64,000 nucleotides of DNA from Bacillus carboniphilus (lineage in GTDB: Bacteria; Bacillota; Bacilli; Bacillales; JC228): contig NZ_BAAADJ010000064.1 of the NCBI RefSeq assembly GCF_039522365.1, positions 124,001 to 188,000 on the forward strand, in the 5' to 3' direction. The notes under the pieces are model-generated. The model saw only the letters and a list, made by a program, of their open reading frames with translations. It had not been told where the DNA came from and ran no database searches. How positions within the stretch are numbered: position 1 is the stretch's first letter; every line of letters begins with the position of its first letter. A program made the position numbers and the translations under genes. This document shows, piece by piece, positions 25,831 through 36,026 of the stretch.

Positions 25831-27720
25831 GTGATGAACAAACAATCAAAAAAAATGATGATACTTGTTGGAGTCACTGCTAGTTTAGTAATTATGTTTT
25901 TCTCAATCCTTGGATTAAGTAAAGAAAGTGCTGTAGCAATGGATCCAACGGATTCGACTCAATTACAAAAAGCATTTGAAAAAGCATCCGAAGAATTTGG
26001 AGTACCCCAAAGTGTTTTGATGGCTGTAGCCTATAATCAATCGAGATGGGATCAGCATAAGGGACATAGTGAAGTTGGTGGTTACGGGGTAATGAACTTA
26101 GTCCATCTAGATGATAACCAAGACGCTAGTGGGAAAGGAAGTATGAATGAAGCAGATACTTCTTCAGTGAATACACTAGATAGAGCCGCTGAATTACTAG
26201 GTGTTAGTGCTGAGTCTCTGAAAAGTAGTCCTGTCCAAAACATTCGTGGCGGAGCTGCTTTACTAGCTGAATATGCAAAAGAAACAGTTGGAGAATTACC
26301 AACTGATCCTGCTGATTGGTATGGAGCCGTCATTAAATACAGCGGGTCTGATTTGAAAGGCGTTGCAGATGAGTTTGCAGATGAAGTATTTGCAACCATT
26401 CAAACTGGAGCCGAAAGAATGACAATCAATGGACAAAAAGTTATCCTGAACCCTGAATCCGTTCAGCCAAATAAAGATACTGCTGATAATATCCCACTCC
26501 GAAATGCTAAATTCACTGGGGCTGACTGTCCAAACGGATTGGAGTGTACATTTATCCCTGCAACATATAAACAATTCTCCAGCAGTACGAGCAACTATGG
26601 AAACTACGATATCGCTGAACGTCCTCAAGATGGTCTCGATATCCGTTATATTATTATTCATGATATTGAGGGTAGTGCTCAATCAGCTATTAACCACTTC
26701 CAGAATCCTTCATACGTTAGTGCCCACTATATCTTAGATTCAACTACAGGAAAAATCACACAGATGGTTCGCAACGAAAATGCTGCTTGGCATGCAGGAA
26801 ACTGGTACTTTAATATGCACTCCATTGGTCTAGAACACGAAGGATTTGCTGCAAGCGGGGCAGATTGGTACAGTGAGCAAATGTATCGTTCTTCTGCTAA
26901 ACTAGTAAAATACTTAGCTGAAAAATACGATATTCCTCTTGATCGACAGCATATATTAGGACATGACGAAGTGCCAGGTCTATCACCATATAGACAGTCT
27001 CTCATGCACTGGGATCCAGGTGCCTACTGGAATTGGTCTCATTTCTTTAATTTATTAGGAGCACCAATTAACCCGAGTAATGGACATAAAGATAGCAATA
27101 TCGTTACGATTGCTCCTAATTTCAACACAAATGAGCCGACATTTACTTATGGAGGAGAATTACAAGATCCAAATTCGTCAAGCTTAATTCATCTTTATAC
27201 TGAACCGAGCTTTGATGCACCGCTTATTAAAGATCCGCATCTTAGCAATGGTGGTACTGATCGAATAAATGATTGGGGGAACAAGGCTGCCATAGGACAA
27301 AGCTACTACAAGGTGGATCAAGATGGGGATTGGACGGCCATCTATTACGGTGGAAAAAAAGCATGGTTCTATAATCCAAAAAATAAAAACGTCGTAAGTG
27401 GGGACGGCATTCTTATAACACCAAAGGATGGGCTTGATTCCATACCAGTATACGGTGCAGCTTATCCAGAAGATTCCGCGTACGAAGGAACAGGAATTGC
27501 AGATTGGGCGAAAGGTAGTGCATTACCTCTGTACCAAATTCCTTCTGGACAAATTTATGTGGCTTCAGATCCAATTCAATCGTCATACTATCACGCGAAA
27601 TACTTTAATGACCCAGAAACGAATCAAGTGGTGAAAGGGGAAGATGAATATTATCAAATCTTCTTTAATCACCGTGTAGGGTTTGTTAAGAAGAGTGATG
27701 TTGAAGTTGTAAATCCGTAA
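25831..27720 (+). CDS. Secreted N-acetylmuramoyl-L-alanine amidase
   Basis: 629 aa. Signal peptide about 1-36 (cut near A-V-A). Residues about 43-190 resemble a lysozyme/transglycosylase-like helical domain (F-G-V-P-Q-S-V-L-M-A-V-A-Y-N-Q-S-R-W). About 255-395 is an amidase_2 (PGRP-type) zinc amidase: I-I-I-H277-D-I-E-G, N-S-I-G-L-E-H-E-like block, H-I-L-G-H378-D-E-V-P-G. The 430-629 tail is probably SH3-like cell-wall binding. The start GTG 25831 (aaggagg at 25814) is followed by ATG 25834, also possible. Cell-wall hydrolysis outside the cell; no partner gene nearby. Confidence 0.88.
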   Translation: MMNKQSKKMMILVGVTASLVIMFFSILGLSKESAVAMDPTDSTQLQKAFEKASEEFGVPQSVLMAVAYNQSRWDQHKGHSEVGGYGVMNLVHLDDNQDASGKGSMNEADTSSVNTLDRAAELLGVSAESLKSSPVQNIRGGAALLAEYAKETVGELPTDPADWYGAVIKYSGSDLKGVADEFADEVFATIQTGAERMTINGQKVILNPESVQPNKDTADNIPLRNAKFTGADCPNGLECTFIPATYKQFSSSTSNYGNYDIAERPQDGLDIRYIIIHDIEGSAQSAINHFQNPSYVSAHYILDSTTGKITQMVRNENAAWHAGNWYFNMHSIGLEHEGFAASGADWYSEQMYRSSAKLVKYLAEKYDIPLDRQHILGHDEVPGLSPYRQSLMHWDPGAYWNWSHFFNLLGAPINPSNGHKDSNIVTIAPNFNTNEPTFTYGGELQDPNSSSLIHLYTEPSFDAPLIKDPHLSNGGTDRINDWGNKAAIGQSYYKVDQDGDWTAIYYGGKKAWFYNPKNKNVVSGDGILITPKDGLDSIPVYGAAYPEDSAYEGTGIADWAKGSALPLYQIPSGQIYVASDPIQSSYYHAKYFNDPETNQVVKGEDEYYQIFFNHRVGFVKKSDVEVVNP

Positions 27721-27732
27721 AAATATGAACAT

Positions 27733-27788
27733 GAGATGGTTCTCTAGCTCCTTGTGGGCAAGGGAAGCATCTCTTTTTTTATTTTTTT
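27733..27788 (+). terminator. Terminator of the amidase gene
   Basis: Outer stem GAGATG (27733-27738) / CATCTC (27768-27773) with further inner pairing, then a T-rich run. Confidence 0.75.
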
Positions 27789-27884
27789 GGAAAATAATTA
27801 TGTTTCATCTTCGTTTCACCACCTCTACTATAATTTCTAGTATTTTATGAAAATATGGAAAATCTAGCAACTCTATTTTTTGTG

Positions 27885-27913
27885 GAATACTCGTCTACAC
27901 CCTTTCATATCTT
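27885..27913 (+). promoter_or_regulatory. Candidate sigma-E promoter of spoIIM
   Basis: GAATACT (27885-27891), 14-bp spacer, CATATCTT (27906-27913). Six of seven and five of eight positions fit the sigma-E consensus; spoIIM is sigma-E dependent in B. subtilis. Confidence 0.4.
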
Positions 27914-27945
27914 TTATTAAGTGTGTAAGAGGAGGCCATTCAATA

Positions 27946-28605
27946 ATGAAGAAGATGAAAAAAAGATTCCGTAATACGACGCAGCAAATGACTTTAGCGA
28001 TTCATTTAAAACAGCATTCCTCTATGTATCTATTTGTCACGATTCTATTTTTAATGGGTATTGTATTTGGTGCCATCGTTGTAAATAGTCTTTCTTTTTC
28101 ACAAAAAGAAGATTTATTCTATTATTTAAATCAGTTCTTTGGTCAAGTTGGTAATTACGATTCCTCAACAGGTAGAGAAATGTTCTTTCAGAGCTTATGG
28201 CATCATTTGAAGATGATTTTTATCATTACAATTCTTGGTGTGTCAATCATTGGTGTCCCGATAATACTAGTTATTCTTTTTATCAAGGGAGTCGTAATAG
28301 GTTTTACCGTAGGTTTTCTCGTTTACAAAATGAGCTGGGACGGTTTTTTATTATCATTCGTATCCGTTTTACCCCAAAACTTAATTATCGTCCCTGTTTT
28401 AATTATGATGGCGGTAATGGCGATTACATTATCATTTAAACTTGTAAAAAGACAATTTGTTCACTTACATCAACCGGTAGCTCCTATGTTCTCGAGTTAT
28501 TTACTCACCTTTGTAGCCGCTATCTGTTTGTTGGTAGGTGCAGCTGCAACAGAGGCATTCGTCTCCTCTTTCTTCATGGAAAGTGTAGTGGGTAGCATAC
28601 TATAA
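27946..28605 (+). CDS. spoIIM: Stage II sporulation protein M
   Basis: 219-aa membrane protein with about five transmembrane segments (about 28-50, 85-115, 120-140, 145-165, 185-210). SpoIIM is the scaffold of the SpoIIDMP complex that thins septal peptidoglycan and drives engulfment of the forespore. ATG 27946 has gaggagg upstream; a longer frame from 27880 has no site. Located before fur and xerD as in B. subtilis. Regulated by a likely sigma-E promoter. Confidence 0.92.
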   Translation: MKKMKKRFRNTTQQMTLAIHLKQHSSMYLFVTILFLMGIVFGAIVVNSLSFSQKEDLFYYLNQFFGQVGNYDSSTGREMFFQSLWHHLKMIFIITILGVSIIGVPIILVILFIKGVVIGFTVGFLVYKMSWDGFLLSFVSVLPQNLIIVPVLIMMAVMAITLSFKLVKRQFVHLHQPVAPMFSSYLLTFVAAICLLVGAAATEAFVSSFFMESVVGSIL

Positions 28606-28647
28606 AATAATATTTATTCTAATATAAGAGTAACTTTAATCATCACT

Positions 28648-28691
28648 TTAGAATAATTCTCTTTTGCATCTCCTCTAACCTTTGGTATAAT
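28648..28691 (+). promoter_or_regulatory. fur promoter with PerR/Fur-type box
   Basis: TTTGCA (28663-28668), 17-bp spacer, TATAAT (28686-28691) is a near-consensus sigma-A promoter. Just upstream, TTAGAATAATTCTCT at about 28648-28662 matches about 11 of 14 positions of the PerR box TTATAATnATTATAA. PerR control of fur is known in B. subtilis; here it is inferred. Confidence 0.55.
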
Positions 28692-28723
28692 AAAAGAGGA
28701 ATTGGGCGAGGGAGGTTCAAGTG

Positions 28724-29176
28724 ATGGAAGGCCGTATAGAAAGAATAAAAGACCAGCTCCATTCAGCCAGCTATAAGCTTACCCCACAGAGGGAAGTCAC
28801 GGTTCGAGTGCTACTGGAGAATGAAGAGGATCATTTGAGTGCTGAAGATGTGTACCTCCTCGTAAAAGAAAAATATCCCGAGATCGGTTTAGCCACTGTA
28901 TATAGAACATTAGAGTTATTAACAGAGCTTAAAATTGTCGATAAAATCAATTTCGGTGACGGGGTATCTCGGTATGATTTACGTAAAGAAGGGGCTACTC
29001 ACTTTCATCACCATCTCGTTTGTATTGAATGTGGATCGGTTGATGAAATACAAGAGGACCTACTTGAAGATGTAGAACAAATCGTCGAAAGAGATTGGAA
29101 TTTTAAAATAAAAGATCACCGTTTAACATTCCATGGTATTTGCCATAGATGTCATAAAGAAGATGAAGAACAATAA
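28724..29176 (+). CDS. fur: Ferric uptake regulator Fur
   Basis: 150-aa iron-responsive repressor. ATG 28724 (ggagg at 28711-28715) is preferred over the adjacent GTG 28721. N-terminal winged helix with G-L-A-T-V-Y-R-T-L-E-L-L recognition segment; metal-binding H-F-H-H-H-L-V-C and two C-x-x-C pairs (C-I-E-C, C-H-R-C) for the structural zinc. It is very close to B. subtilis Fur (E-N-E-E-D-H-L-S-A-E-D-V-Y) rather than PerR or Zur. Monocistronic, with its own promoter and terminator. Confidence 0.96.
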   Translation: MEGRIERIKDQLHSASYKLTPQREVTVRVLLENEEDHLSAEDVYLLVKEKYPEIGLATVYRTLELLTELKIVDKINFGDGVSRYDLRKEGATHFHHHLVCIECGSVDEIQEDLLEDVEQIVERDWNFKIKDHRLTFHGICHRCHKEDEEQ

Positions 29177-29208
29177 ACCTTCTCCTAAAATCGGGGGAAG
29201 GTTTTTTC
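29176..29208 (+). terminator. Terminator of fur
   Basis: Stem AACCTTCTCC (29176-29185) / GGGGAAGGTT (29194-29203) with one G-T pair, then T-run; it begins at the fur stop. Confidence 0.85.
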
Positions 29209-29340
29209 TATGTATATTTTCCTTTTCTATTGGCATAGGTTGATAGTAGAAAGTTGTCCTAAACACACAGTAGAATCGAGTGAATTCCCCTCACTTTGAA
29301 TAAAAGGTAAACACAGGAAAGTAAGTTTGGAGGACAAGCG

Positions 29341-29571
29341 ATGAAAAAGGGCGTTAGATTAATTATACACACAGTAAAAGTTTTTCTACTATTCACTTTG
29401 TGCACGATTTTGTTCTACTATGGTATGATATGGGTACACCAAGAATATCAAAACTATCAAAAGTACGATGAACCAGATGGTTCCGCCGTCAAGGTTTTTG
29501 AAGATGCCGGGGACGACAAGTTTTTAAGTGGCTATGAACGTTTTATATACTTCTTTTTAAATGGGGAATAG
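29341..29571 (+). CDS. yqzK: YqzK-like membrane protein (DUF4227)
   Basis: 76 aa with one hydrophobic segment (about residues 8-30) and a polar tail containing K-Y-D-E-P-D-G-S-A-V-K-V. It precedes xerD by 3 bp, as yqzK does in B. subtilis, with a ggaggacaag region before the ATG. Function unknown; probably a small single-pass protein co-transcribed with xerD. Confidence 0.82.
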   Translation: MKKGVRLIIHTVKVFLLFTLCTILFYYGMIWVHQEYQNYQKYDEPDGSAVKVFEDAGDDKFLSGYERFIYFFLNGE

Positions 29572-29574
29572 GAA

Positions 29575-30468
29575 ATGAAGGATTCAGTAAGTGATTTTAT
29601 CCATTACTTACGTGTGGAAAAAGGTTTAGCTGATAATACGATTACTTCATATAATAGGGATTTACACGCGTACCTTCGATTTGTTCAAACGAAAGAAAAG
29701 ATAGAATCGTTAGAGCAAGTTTCTCGGTCGATTATTATTAAATTTCTTGCTGATTTAAAGGACTCAGGTAAATCCTCCAAAACGATCGCAAGACATATAT
29801 CTTCAATCCGTTCTTTTCATCAGTTTTTATTGAGAGAAAAGCAGCTTGATTTTGACCCGTCTGTACATATCGATTTACCCAAGCATGAAAAATCCTTGCC
29901 AAAAGTATTAAATTTACATGAGGTAGAAGCTTTATTAGATACTCCCAATAAAGGTGATGCCTTTTCTTTGAGAGATAAAGCAATGCTAGAAGTGTTATAT
30001 GCAACTGGACTGCGAGTAAGTGAGCTAGTTGGATTAAATGTCGGTGACGTTCATACGATGCTGGGGTTTGTAAGGTGCATTGGAAAAGGAAACAAGGAGC
30101 GAATTGTACCACTTGGTTCCAAAGCCAAAGAAGCCCTAGAAGCTTATATCGATAACGGTAGAGTAAAGCTATTAAAGGGTAAAAGTCGGGAAGAGGCTCT
30201 GTTTTTAAACCATCACGGAAACCGGTTGTCTAGACAAGGGTTCTGGAAAATATTAAAACAGTTAACCAGTAGAGCTGGGATCCAAAAGCAATTGACACCT
30301 CACACATTACGACATTCCTTTGCAACCCATTTACTTGAAAATGGAGCGGACTTAAGAGCTGTCCAAGAAATGTTAGGTCATGCTGACATTTCTACAACAC
30401 AAATTTATACACATGTCTCAAAGGCCAGATTAAAAGATGTGTATAAACAATTTCATCCTAGGGCTTAA
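29575..30468 (+). CDS. xerD: Site-specific tyrosine recombinase XerD
   Basis: 297 aa. N-terminal SAM-like core-binding domain (about 1-90) and catalytic domain with R in [14 protein letters not shown] (His and Arg), L-G-H (His) and the nucleophile Tyr in T-T-Q-I-Y-T-H-V. With XerC (CodV) it resolves chromosome dimers at dif. Length and the fur-yqzK-xerD-deoB order match the housekeeping enzyme (RipX) rather than a phage integrase. Confidence 0.94.
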   Translation: MKDSVSDFIHYLRVEKGLADNTITSYNRDLHAYLRFVQTKEKIESLEQVSRSIIIKFLADLKDSGKSSKTIARHISSIRSFHQFLLREKQLDFDPSVHIDLPKHEKSLPKVLNLHEVEALLDTPNKGDAFSLRDKAMLEVLYATGLRVSELVGLNVGDVHTMLGFVRCIGKGNKERIVPLGSKAKEALEAYIDNGRVKLLKGKSREEALFLNHHGNRLSRQGFWKILKQLTSRAGIQKQLTPHTLRHSFATHLLENGADLRAVQEMLGHADISTTQIYTHVSKARLKDVYKQFHPRA

Positions 30469-30501
30469 AAGAAAGTACAATCACCAACATTAAGTCTTAT
30501 G

Positions 30502-30530
30502 AGGCTCTTTAGGGAGCCTTTGTTTTATTA
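30502..30530 (+). terminator. Probable terminator of yqzK-xerD
   Basis: Stem AGGCTC (30502-30507) / GAGCCT (30514-30519) followed by a T-rich tract interrupted by G and A. Confidence 0.55.
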
Positions 30531-30553
30531 TTAAGCTACGAAGAATGAGAGTA

Positions 30554-30581
30554 TATACTGAGTTGTCAGACTTCAGACAAC
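30554..30581 (+). promoter_or_regulatory. Possible deoB promoter -10 and operator
   Basis: TATACT (30554-30559) could be a -10 with a weak -35. Directly after it, GTTGTC (30562-30567) and GACAAC (30576-30581) form an inverted repeat over the expected start point, as a repressor site would. No regulator is identifiable. Confidence 0.35.
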
Positions 30582-30650
30582 CCCTAAAGAGACATGAATC
30601 TAGCAGGTAAAGGGTATTTTAAGATTGGAATGAAAAAGGAGGAAGCTAAG

Positions 30651-31832
30651 ATGAGTAATACATATAAAAGAATATTTTTAGTTGTCATGGACTCTGTTGG
30701 GATTGGAGAGGCCCCTGATGCAGAAGAGTTTGGCGATAAAGGTGCAGACACATTGGGGCATATCGCTGAGCACATGAATGGCCTGAAAATGCCGAACATG
30801 GGGAAATTAGGCTTAAGCCATATAAGGGGAATTAAAGGGGTTGAAAAGGTCGAACAACCGATTGCAAATTACGGAATGATGCAGGAGGCATCAGTCGGAA
30901 AAGATACGATGACAGGGCATTGGGAGATTATGGGCCTTCATATCGATAAACCATTCAAGGTTTTCCCGGAAGGATTTCCAGATGAACTATTACAGCAGTT
31001 AGAAGAAAAAACAGGTAGAAAGATTATTGGGAATAAACCTGCAAGTGGAACAGCCATTATAGATGAGTTAGGAAAAGAACATATGGATACGGGAGCTATG
31101 ATTGTTTATACATCAGCAGATTCTGTACTACAAATTGCTGCTCACGAAGAAGTGATCCCACTTGATGAGCTTTACAAAATTTGTGAAATTGCAAGAGAAA
31201 TGACGCTAGATGAACCATATATGATTGGACGCATCATTGCTAGACCTTTTATAGGAACGCCAGGTAACTTTAAGCGAACAGCTAATCGCCATGACTATGC
31301 TTTAAAACCATTTGAGAGAACGGTTATGAATGAATTAAAGGATTCTGAATATGATGTTCTAGCTATCGGGAAAATTTCTGATATCTACGATGGTGAAGGG
31401 GTTACTGATTCTTTTAGAACGGAATCGAACATGCATGGTATGGATGAACTGTTAAAAACAATGGATATGGATTTTACGGGAATCAGTTTTTTAAACTTAG
31501 TTGACTTTGATGCATTGTATGGTCACCGCAGAGATCCAAAAGGGTATGGTGAAGCCTTACAAGAATATGATGTGAGACTAGCAGAAGTGCTTGAGAAGAT
31601 GAAAGAAGATGACCTTCTAATCATCACAGCAGACCATGGAAATGACCCAGTACATCACGGTACAGACCATACAAGGGAGTATGTTCCATTGCTTGTGTAT
31701 TCCCCATCGTTAAAAGGAAATAACGAACTACCTCTGCGTAAAACATTTGCTGATATTGGAGCTACTGTGGCGGAAAACTTCAAAGTTTCAATGCCAAAAT
31801 TCGGAACAAGCTTCCTAAAAGAATTGAAATAA
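30651..31832 (+). CDS. deoB: Phosphopentomutase
   Basis: 393-aa alkaline-phosphatase-superfamily enzyme that interconverts (deoxy)ribose 1- and 5-phosphate in nucleoside salvage. ATG 30651 with aaggagg at 30637. Metal-binding motifs V-V-M-D-S-V-G-I-G at the N terminus, [10 protein letters not shown] (with the catalytic Thr) and T-A-D-H-G-N-D-P near the C terminus. It lies 13 bp before pdp. B. subtilis drm is followed by pupG; no purine nucleoside phosphorylase gene is here. Confidence 0.95.
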   Translation: MSNTYKRIFLVVMDSVGIGEAPDAEEFGDKGADTLGHIAEHMNGLKMPNMGKLGLSHIRGIKGVEKVEQPIANYGMMQEASVGKDTMTGHWEIMGLHIDKPFKVFPEGFPDELLQQLEEKTGRKIIGNKPASGTAIIDELGKEHMDTGAMIVYTSADSVLQIAAHEEVIPLDELYKICEIAREMTLDEPYMIGRIIARPFIGTPGNFKRTANRHDYALKPFERTVMNELKDSEYDVLAIGKISDIYDGEGVTDSFRTESNMHGMDELLKTMDMDFTGISFLNLVDFDALYGHRRDPKGYGEALQEYDVRLAEVLEKMKEDDLLIITADHGNDPVHHGTDHTREYVPLLVYSPSLKGNNELPLRKTFADIGATVAENFKVSMPKFGTSFLKELK

Positions 31833-31845
31833 GGGGAAAAGAAAA

Positions 31846-33150
31846 ATGAGAATGGTTGATTTGATTCAAAAGAAGAGAGATGGGCATGAATTAACGACAG
31901 ATGAGATTAATTTCATCATTACAGGGTATACAAATGACACAGTTCCAGACTACCAAATTAGCGCTTTTTGCATGGCTGTATTTTTTCAGGGGATGTCAGA
32001 GAGAGAATGTGCTGATTTAACAATGGCTATGGTTGAGTCTGGTGACCAAATTGATCTCTCGGCCATCAATGGAATTAAAGTGGATAAGCACTCTACCGGA
32101 GGCGTAGGTGACACGACGACTTTAGTTCTCGGGCCACTTGTTGCATCTTTAGGAGTACCTGTTGCCAAAATGAGTGGACGAGGTTTAGGTCATACAGGTG
32201 GAACCATTGACAAACTTGAGGCGGTCCCAGGGTTTCATGTTGAAATCGAGAATGATCAATTTACTAAATTAGTGAACGAAAATAAACTAGCCGTCATCGG
32301 GCAAAGTGGAAACTTAACACCAGCAGATAAGAAGCTTTACTCTCTAAGGGATGTGACAGCAACGGTTAACAGCATCCCTCTAATTGCTAGTTCAATCATG
32401 AGTAAAAAAATCGCTGCTGGTGCAGATGCCATCGTATTGGACGTAAAAACAGGTGCCGGTGCTTTCATGAAGGATTTAGAGGATTCGAAAAAATTGGCTA
32501 AAGCAATGGTAGACATCGGAAATCAAGTGGGTAGAAAAACAATGGCTGTTATTTCAGATATGAGTCAACCACTTGGGTATGCCATTGGGAATGCGCTCGA
32601 AGTAAAAGAAGCCATTGACACATTAAAAGGGGAAGGTCCAGAAGATTTAACGGAGCTATGTTTAACATTAGGAAGCTATATGGTTTATTTAGCAGAAAAA
32701 GCGTCTAGCCTTGAGGATGCTAGAAATAAACTCCAAGAAGTTATTGTATCTGGAGCTGCTTTAGAAACATTAAAGGTCTTTCTTCGATCCCAAGGAGGAG
32801 ATGACTCAGTGGTCGATGATCCGTCAAAGCTTCCACAAGCCTCCTATGTTTATGAATTAGAAGCGAAAGAAGATGGTTACATTAGTGAACTAGTAGCCGA
32901 TTCAATTGGTACAGCCGCGATGTGGTTAGGTGCTGGTAGAGCAACAAAAGAATCATCCATTGATCTAGCCGTTGGTCTTGTTCTTCGTAAAAAAATCGGG
33001 GAGTTTGTAAAAAAAGGCGAATCCCTTGTCACCATCTACAGTAACTCTGAAAATGTAGATCAAGTTAAAGAAAAGCTTTATGATAGCATTCGTCTTTCTA
33101 ATGAAAATGTTGAAAAGCCAACGTTAATTTATGGGGAAGTGACGAAGTAA
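31846..33150 (+). CDS. pdp: Pyrimidine-nucleoside phosphorylase
   Basis: 434 aa; phosphorolysis of uridine, thymidine and deoxyuridine, giving sugar 1-phosphates that DeoB converts. Family signature [16 protein letters not shown], the phosphate/K+ region K-H-S-T-G-G-V-G-D, and the C-terminal PYNP domain (about 345-434). Forms a two-gene salvage unit with deoB and ends at a strong terminator. Confidence 0.95.
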   Translation: MRMVDLIQKKRDGHELTTDEINFIITGYTNDTVPDYQISAFCMAVFFQGMSERECADLTMAMVESGDQIDLSAINGIKVDKHSTGGVGDTTTLVLGPLVASLGVPVAKMSGRGLGHTGGTIDKLEAVPGFHVEIENDQFTKLVNENKLAVIGQSGNLTPADKKLYSLRDVTATVNSIPLIASSIMSKKIAAGADAIVLDVKTGAGAFMKDLEDSKKLAKAMVDIGNQVGRKTMAVISDMSQPLGYAIGNALEVKEAIDTLKGEGPEDLTELCLTLGSYMVYLAEKASSLEDARNKLQEVIVSGAALETLKVFLRSQGGDDSVVDDPSKLPQASYVYELEAKEDGYISELVADSIGTAAMWLGAGRATKESSIDLAVGLVLRKKIGEFVKKGESLVTIYSNSENVDQVKEKLYDSIRLSNENVEKPTLIYGEVTK

Positions 33151-33159
33151 TAAATTACC

Positions 33160-33193
33160 CGAGCAATGAGTTTGTGTCATTGCTCGTTTTTTG
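33160..33193 (+). terminator. Terminator of deoB-pdp
   Basis: Perfect 10-bp stem CGAGCAATGA (33160-33169) / TCATTGCTCG (33177-33186), then six T. Confidence 0.9.
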
Positions 33194-33225
33194 TTTGTAA
33201 ATATCACATTAGTTATAAATAGTTT

Positions 33226-34095
33226 CTAATCTCTATTCCTGTTACCCATCTCCCTTAGATAAGCAATCACATCATCCTTTAAGCTACTTTTTAACGCGAA
33301 ATCAATGGTTGCTTTTAGAAAACCGAATTTATCACCCACATCATACCGGTTTCCCTGTATTAAGTATGAATGCACGGCTTCTTGTTTTAGTAGCTGGTCA
33401 ATGGCTTCTGTTAATTGAATTTCACCGCTTTTGTCGGGTTTTACATTCTCCAATATTTCAAAAATTCCAGGTGACAAAATGTACCGGCCAATAATGGCTT
33501 GAGTAGAGGGGGCATCTTCTACCGCAGGTTTTTCTATTAAACTTTCAACCTTAAATAATTCTCCCACTTGTCCTGAATAATGAACAATCCCGTACTTTCT
33601 TACATCTTGTAAAGGAACATCTTCACACCCGAGGATGGATGTTTGAACAACATTATATTGTCGGATCATCTGATTCAATGCAGGGTCGGGACTATCTACA
33701 ATATCATCCCCTAACAAAACGGCAAACGGTTCGTCTCCGATAAATTTCCTTGCGCAGTAGACGGCATGCCCTAATCCAAGGGGCTCTTTTTGTCTGACAT
33801 AATGAATTTGTGCTAAATTTGAAATCTGTTGAATCATTTCAAAGTCTTTTTCTTTTCCTGCCCGTTGTAGCATAAGCTCCAATTCAATAGAGCGATCAAA
33901 ATGATCTTCGATAGCTCGTTTATTACGCCCCGTCACAATAATAATGTCTTCAATTCCAGATTGGACAGCTTCTTCGATTATATATTGTATAGCGGGCTTA
34001 TCTACAATGGGTAACATTTCCTTTGGTTGTGCTTTCGTTGCTGGCAAAAATCGAGTACCTAAACCGGCAGCGGGAATTACCGCTTTTTTAATCAT
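33226..34095 (-). CDS. galU: UTP-glucose-1-phosphate uridylyltransferase
   Basis: 289 aa; makes UDP-glucose. Nucleotidyltransferase signature A-A-G-L-G-T-R-F-L-P-A-T-K-A-Q-P-K-E-M at 9-27, G-D-D near 110 and I-E-K-P. Minus-strand, with an aagggggag site before the ATG. It sits back to back with the DUF6044/GT2/GtrA group, so it probably supplies sugar nucleotide for surface glycans. GtaB and YngB of B. subtilis are the same family; I cannot tell which it matches. The 198 bp between it and the next gene show no clear regulatory site. Confidence 0.93.
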   Translation of the reverse strand: MIKKAVIPAAGLGTRFLPATKAQPKEMLPIVDKPAIQYIIEEAVQSGIEDIIIVTGRNKRAIEDHFDRSIELELMLQRAGKEKDFEMIQQISNLAQIHYVRQKEPLGLGHAVYCARKFIGDEPFAVLLGDDIVDSPDPALNQMIRQYNVVQTSILGCEDVPLQDVRKYGIVHYSGQVGELFKVESLIEKPAVEDAPSTQAIIGRYILSPGIFEILENVKPDKSGEIQLTEAIDQLLKQEAVHSYLIQGNRYDVGDKFGFLKATIDFALKSSLKDDVIAYLREMGNRNRD

Positions 34096-34314
34096 ATGTC
34101 TCCCCCTTTATCCTTTTGCTTTCTCCCGTGATGCCTAGGGGTTAAAAAACTAAGTAAAGTTACTCTACACTATGCTGAAAAAAAGAAATTTATCCTTATA
34201 TATCAATGCGAGTGTCTGTGCAAAGTAGTAAATGGGCTCATGAACAAGAATAGAAATTTTGATTCAGTACACCTTAAGATGAGTAATAACTAAATGTTTT
34301 ACGAGGTGTATCAA

Positions 34315-35997
34315 GTGAGCTTGTCCTATTTGAAAAATGAAAAAAAGCTTATTGGTTTCTCACTAGCTATCATTTTTATTTATCTATCCCCATTGTTTAT
34401 CTTAGGGGAAGATGCACATATTCGTGTACACGACAACTTGGACTCAAATATCGCTTGGTATAAGGTATTGGTGGAGAGTGGACAATTATTCGGGGGTATT
34501 GATGCGACGATTCCTCAAATTATTGATGGACTTCCCCGTAATGCATTAGCCCCTGAATTTAGTTTGATTGTTTGGCTGTATATGTTATTTCCCACAATGA
34601 TTGCTTATGGGCTTAGCCAAGCCATTACAAGAGTTTTTGCCTTTATTGGGATGTATTTATTGCTAAGAAAACACTTTTTGAAAAGTGAAGAGTGGGGGTT
34701 AATCAGAATAGGGGTTGCCCTAGTATTTTCACTGACTCCGTTCTGGCCATCAGGAATGCTAAGCACATTAGGTATGCCATTAGCTTTATGGGCATTTTTA
34801 AATATAAGAAATGGTGAGAAATCTTGGATTAACTTTTTAGTCTTGGTTCTTCTACCTTTGTACTCAAGTTTCGTGTTGGGTTTTTTCTTTTTTCTAACCG
34901 CAATGGGAATCTTTTGGCTGATCGATGTTATACGGGGAAAAGGCTGGAATTGGCCATTTTTCCTAGCAATTGTCCTAATGACCGGAGCCTTTATGCTCGT
35001 GGAATATAGGCTTGTAGCATCATTTCTATTTTCAAGTGAGCCCAATAGTAGGGATGAATATTTCCATGCAAGGCTTCCACTTTGGCGTGTCATTCGGTTA
35101 ACCTTTAAGAATTTCATACTCGGTCATACTCATGTAATGACCGTCCATGGTTTGATAATTCTACCAATCACCATCATGGCTTTTTTGACCATTTGGACAC
35201 GCAAATTATGGAAACATGAACGGGCTTTTGTATTTTTACTGGTCCTGAACTTTGCACTATCGACATGGTATGCCTTTTGGTTTTATAAAGGTTGGCTACC
35301 GCTGACGCAGAATTTTCATTTTATGGACACGTTCAATTTTGCCAGGTATCATTTTTTGCGGCCTATGATTATATATGTTGGTTTTGCTCTAGGTTTAAAA
35401 ATACTATTCCAGCAAAAAGTATTTTCGAAAAAAATGGTGACGACAGTGTTAGCTTTGCAATTACTTGTTGTTGGAATTTTTAATGATGAAATTACACATC
35501 ACCGCAAACCTTCTGTCCAAGAATTTTACGCTACCGATTTATTTAAGGAAATTAAAACTTATATCGGCAAGCCACTAGAAACATATCGGGTTGCCAGTAT
35601 TGGTATACACCCCGCCATTTCTCAATATAACGGGTTTTACACTTTAGATACTTATAATAATTTTTATCCTCTTAGCTATAAGTACAAATTTAGAAAAATA
35701 ATTGAAAGTGAATTAGCTAAAAATAAAACTATCAAAACCTATTTTGATGAATGGGGAGGGCGTTGTTATATATTCACAGATGAGTTGGGGAAGCACTATA
35801 TGTTCAAAAAAAATACGAATAGAAGCCTCAAAAAACTTGAAATCAATACTCGTGCTTTTAAAGAATTAGGCGGTGAATATATCTTTTCAGCCGTTCCTAT
35901 AGAAAATGCAATTCAGAATAATTTGCGATTGGAAAAGGTGTTTACCACAGAGGAATCCGCTTGGAAAATCTATTTGTACCAAGTAAACCTTTCATAG
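34315..35997 (+). CDS. Polytopic membrane protein, YkoS-like (DUF6044)
   Basis: 560 aa from the GTG at 34315, which has gaggtg at 34303-34308; an ATG at 34294 is in frame but has no site. Ten or more transmembrane segments up to about residue 385, then a soluble C-terminal domain of about 175 residues. The pattern, including an early acidic/His loop (G-E-D-A-H-I-R-V-H-D-N-L-D-S-N), resembles large lipid-linked-sugar glycosyltransferases (GT-C like) and B. subtilis YkoS. The adjoining GT2 and GtrA genes support a role in glycosylating a cell-envelope polymer. Confidence 0.65.
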   Translation: MSLSYLKNEKKLIGFSLAIIFIYLSPLFILGEDAHIRVHDNLDSNIAWYKVLVESGQLFGGIDATIPQIIDGLPRNALAPEFSLIVWLYMLFPTMIAYGLSQAITRVFAFIGMYLLLRKHFLKSEEWGLIRIGVALVFSLTPFWPSGMLSTLGMPLALWAFLNIRNGEKSWINFLVLVLLPLYSSFVLGFFFFLTAMGIFWLIDVIRGKGWNWPFFLAIVLMTGAFMLVEYRLVASFLFSSEPNSRDEYFHARLPLWRVIRLTFKNFILGHTHVMTVHGLIILPITIMAFLTIWTRKLWKHERAFVFLLVLNFALSTWYAFWFYKGWLPLTQNFHFMDTFNFARYHFLRPMIIYVGFALGLKILFQQKVFSKKMVTTVLALQLLVVGIFNDEITHHRKPSVQEFYATDLFKEIKTYIGKPLETYRVASIGIHPAISQYNGFYTLDTYNNFYPLSYKYKFRKIIESELAKNKTIKTYFDEWGGRCYIFTDELGKHYMFKKNTNRSLKKLEINTRAFKELGGEYIFSAVPIENAIQNNLRLEKVFTTEESAWKIYLYQVNLS

Positions 35998-36026
35998 TGT
36001 AGAACTAGCTTTAAGGAAGTGACAAC

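Noticed and set aside
29575-30468. Phage or transposon integrase
   Set aside because: Length, motifs and fur-yqzK-xerD-deoB context fit housekeeping XerD; no attachment-site duplication or phage genes.
34605-35117. 170-aa minus-strand frame
   Set aside because: Lies wholly opposite the DUF6044 gene, no ribosome site, composition reflects the reverse of hydrophobic codons.
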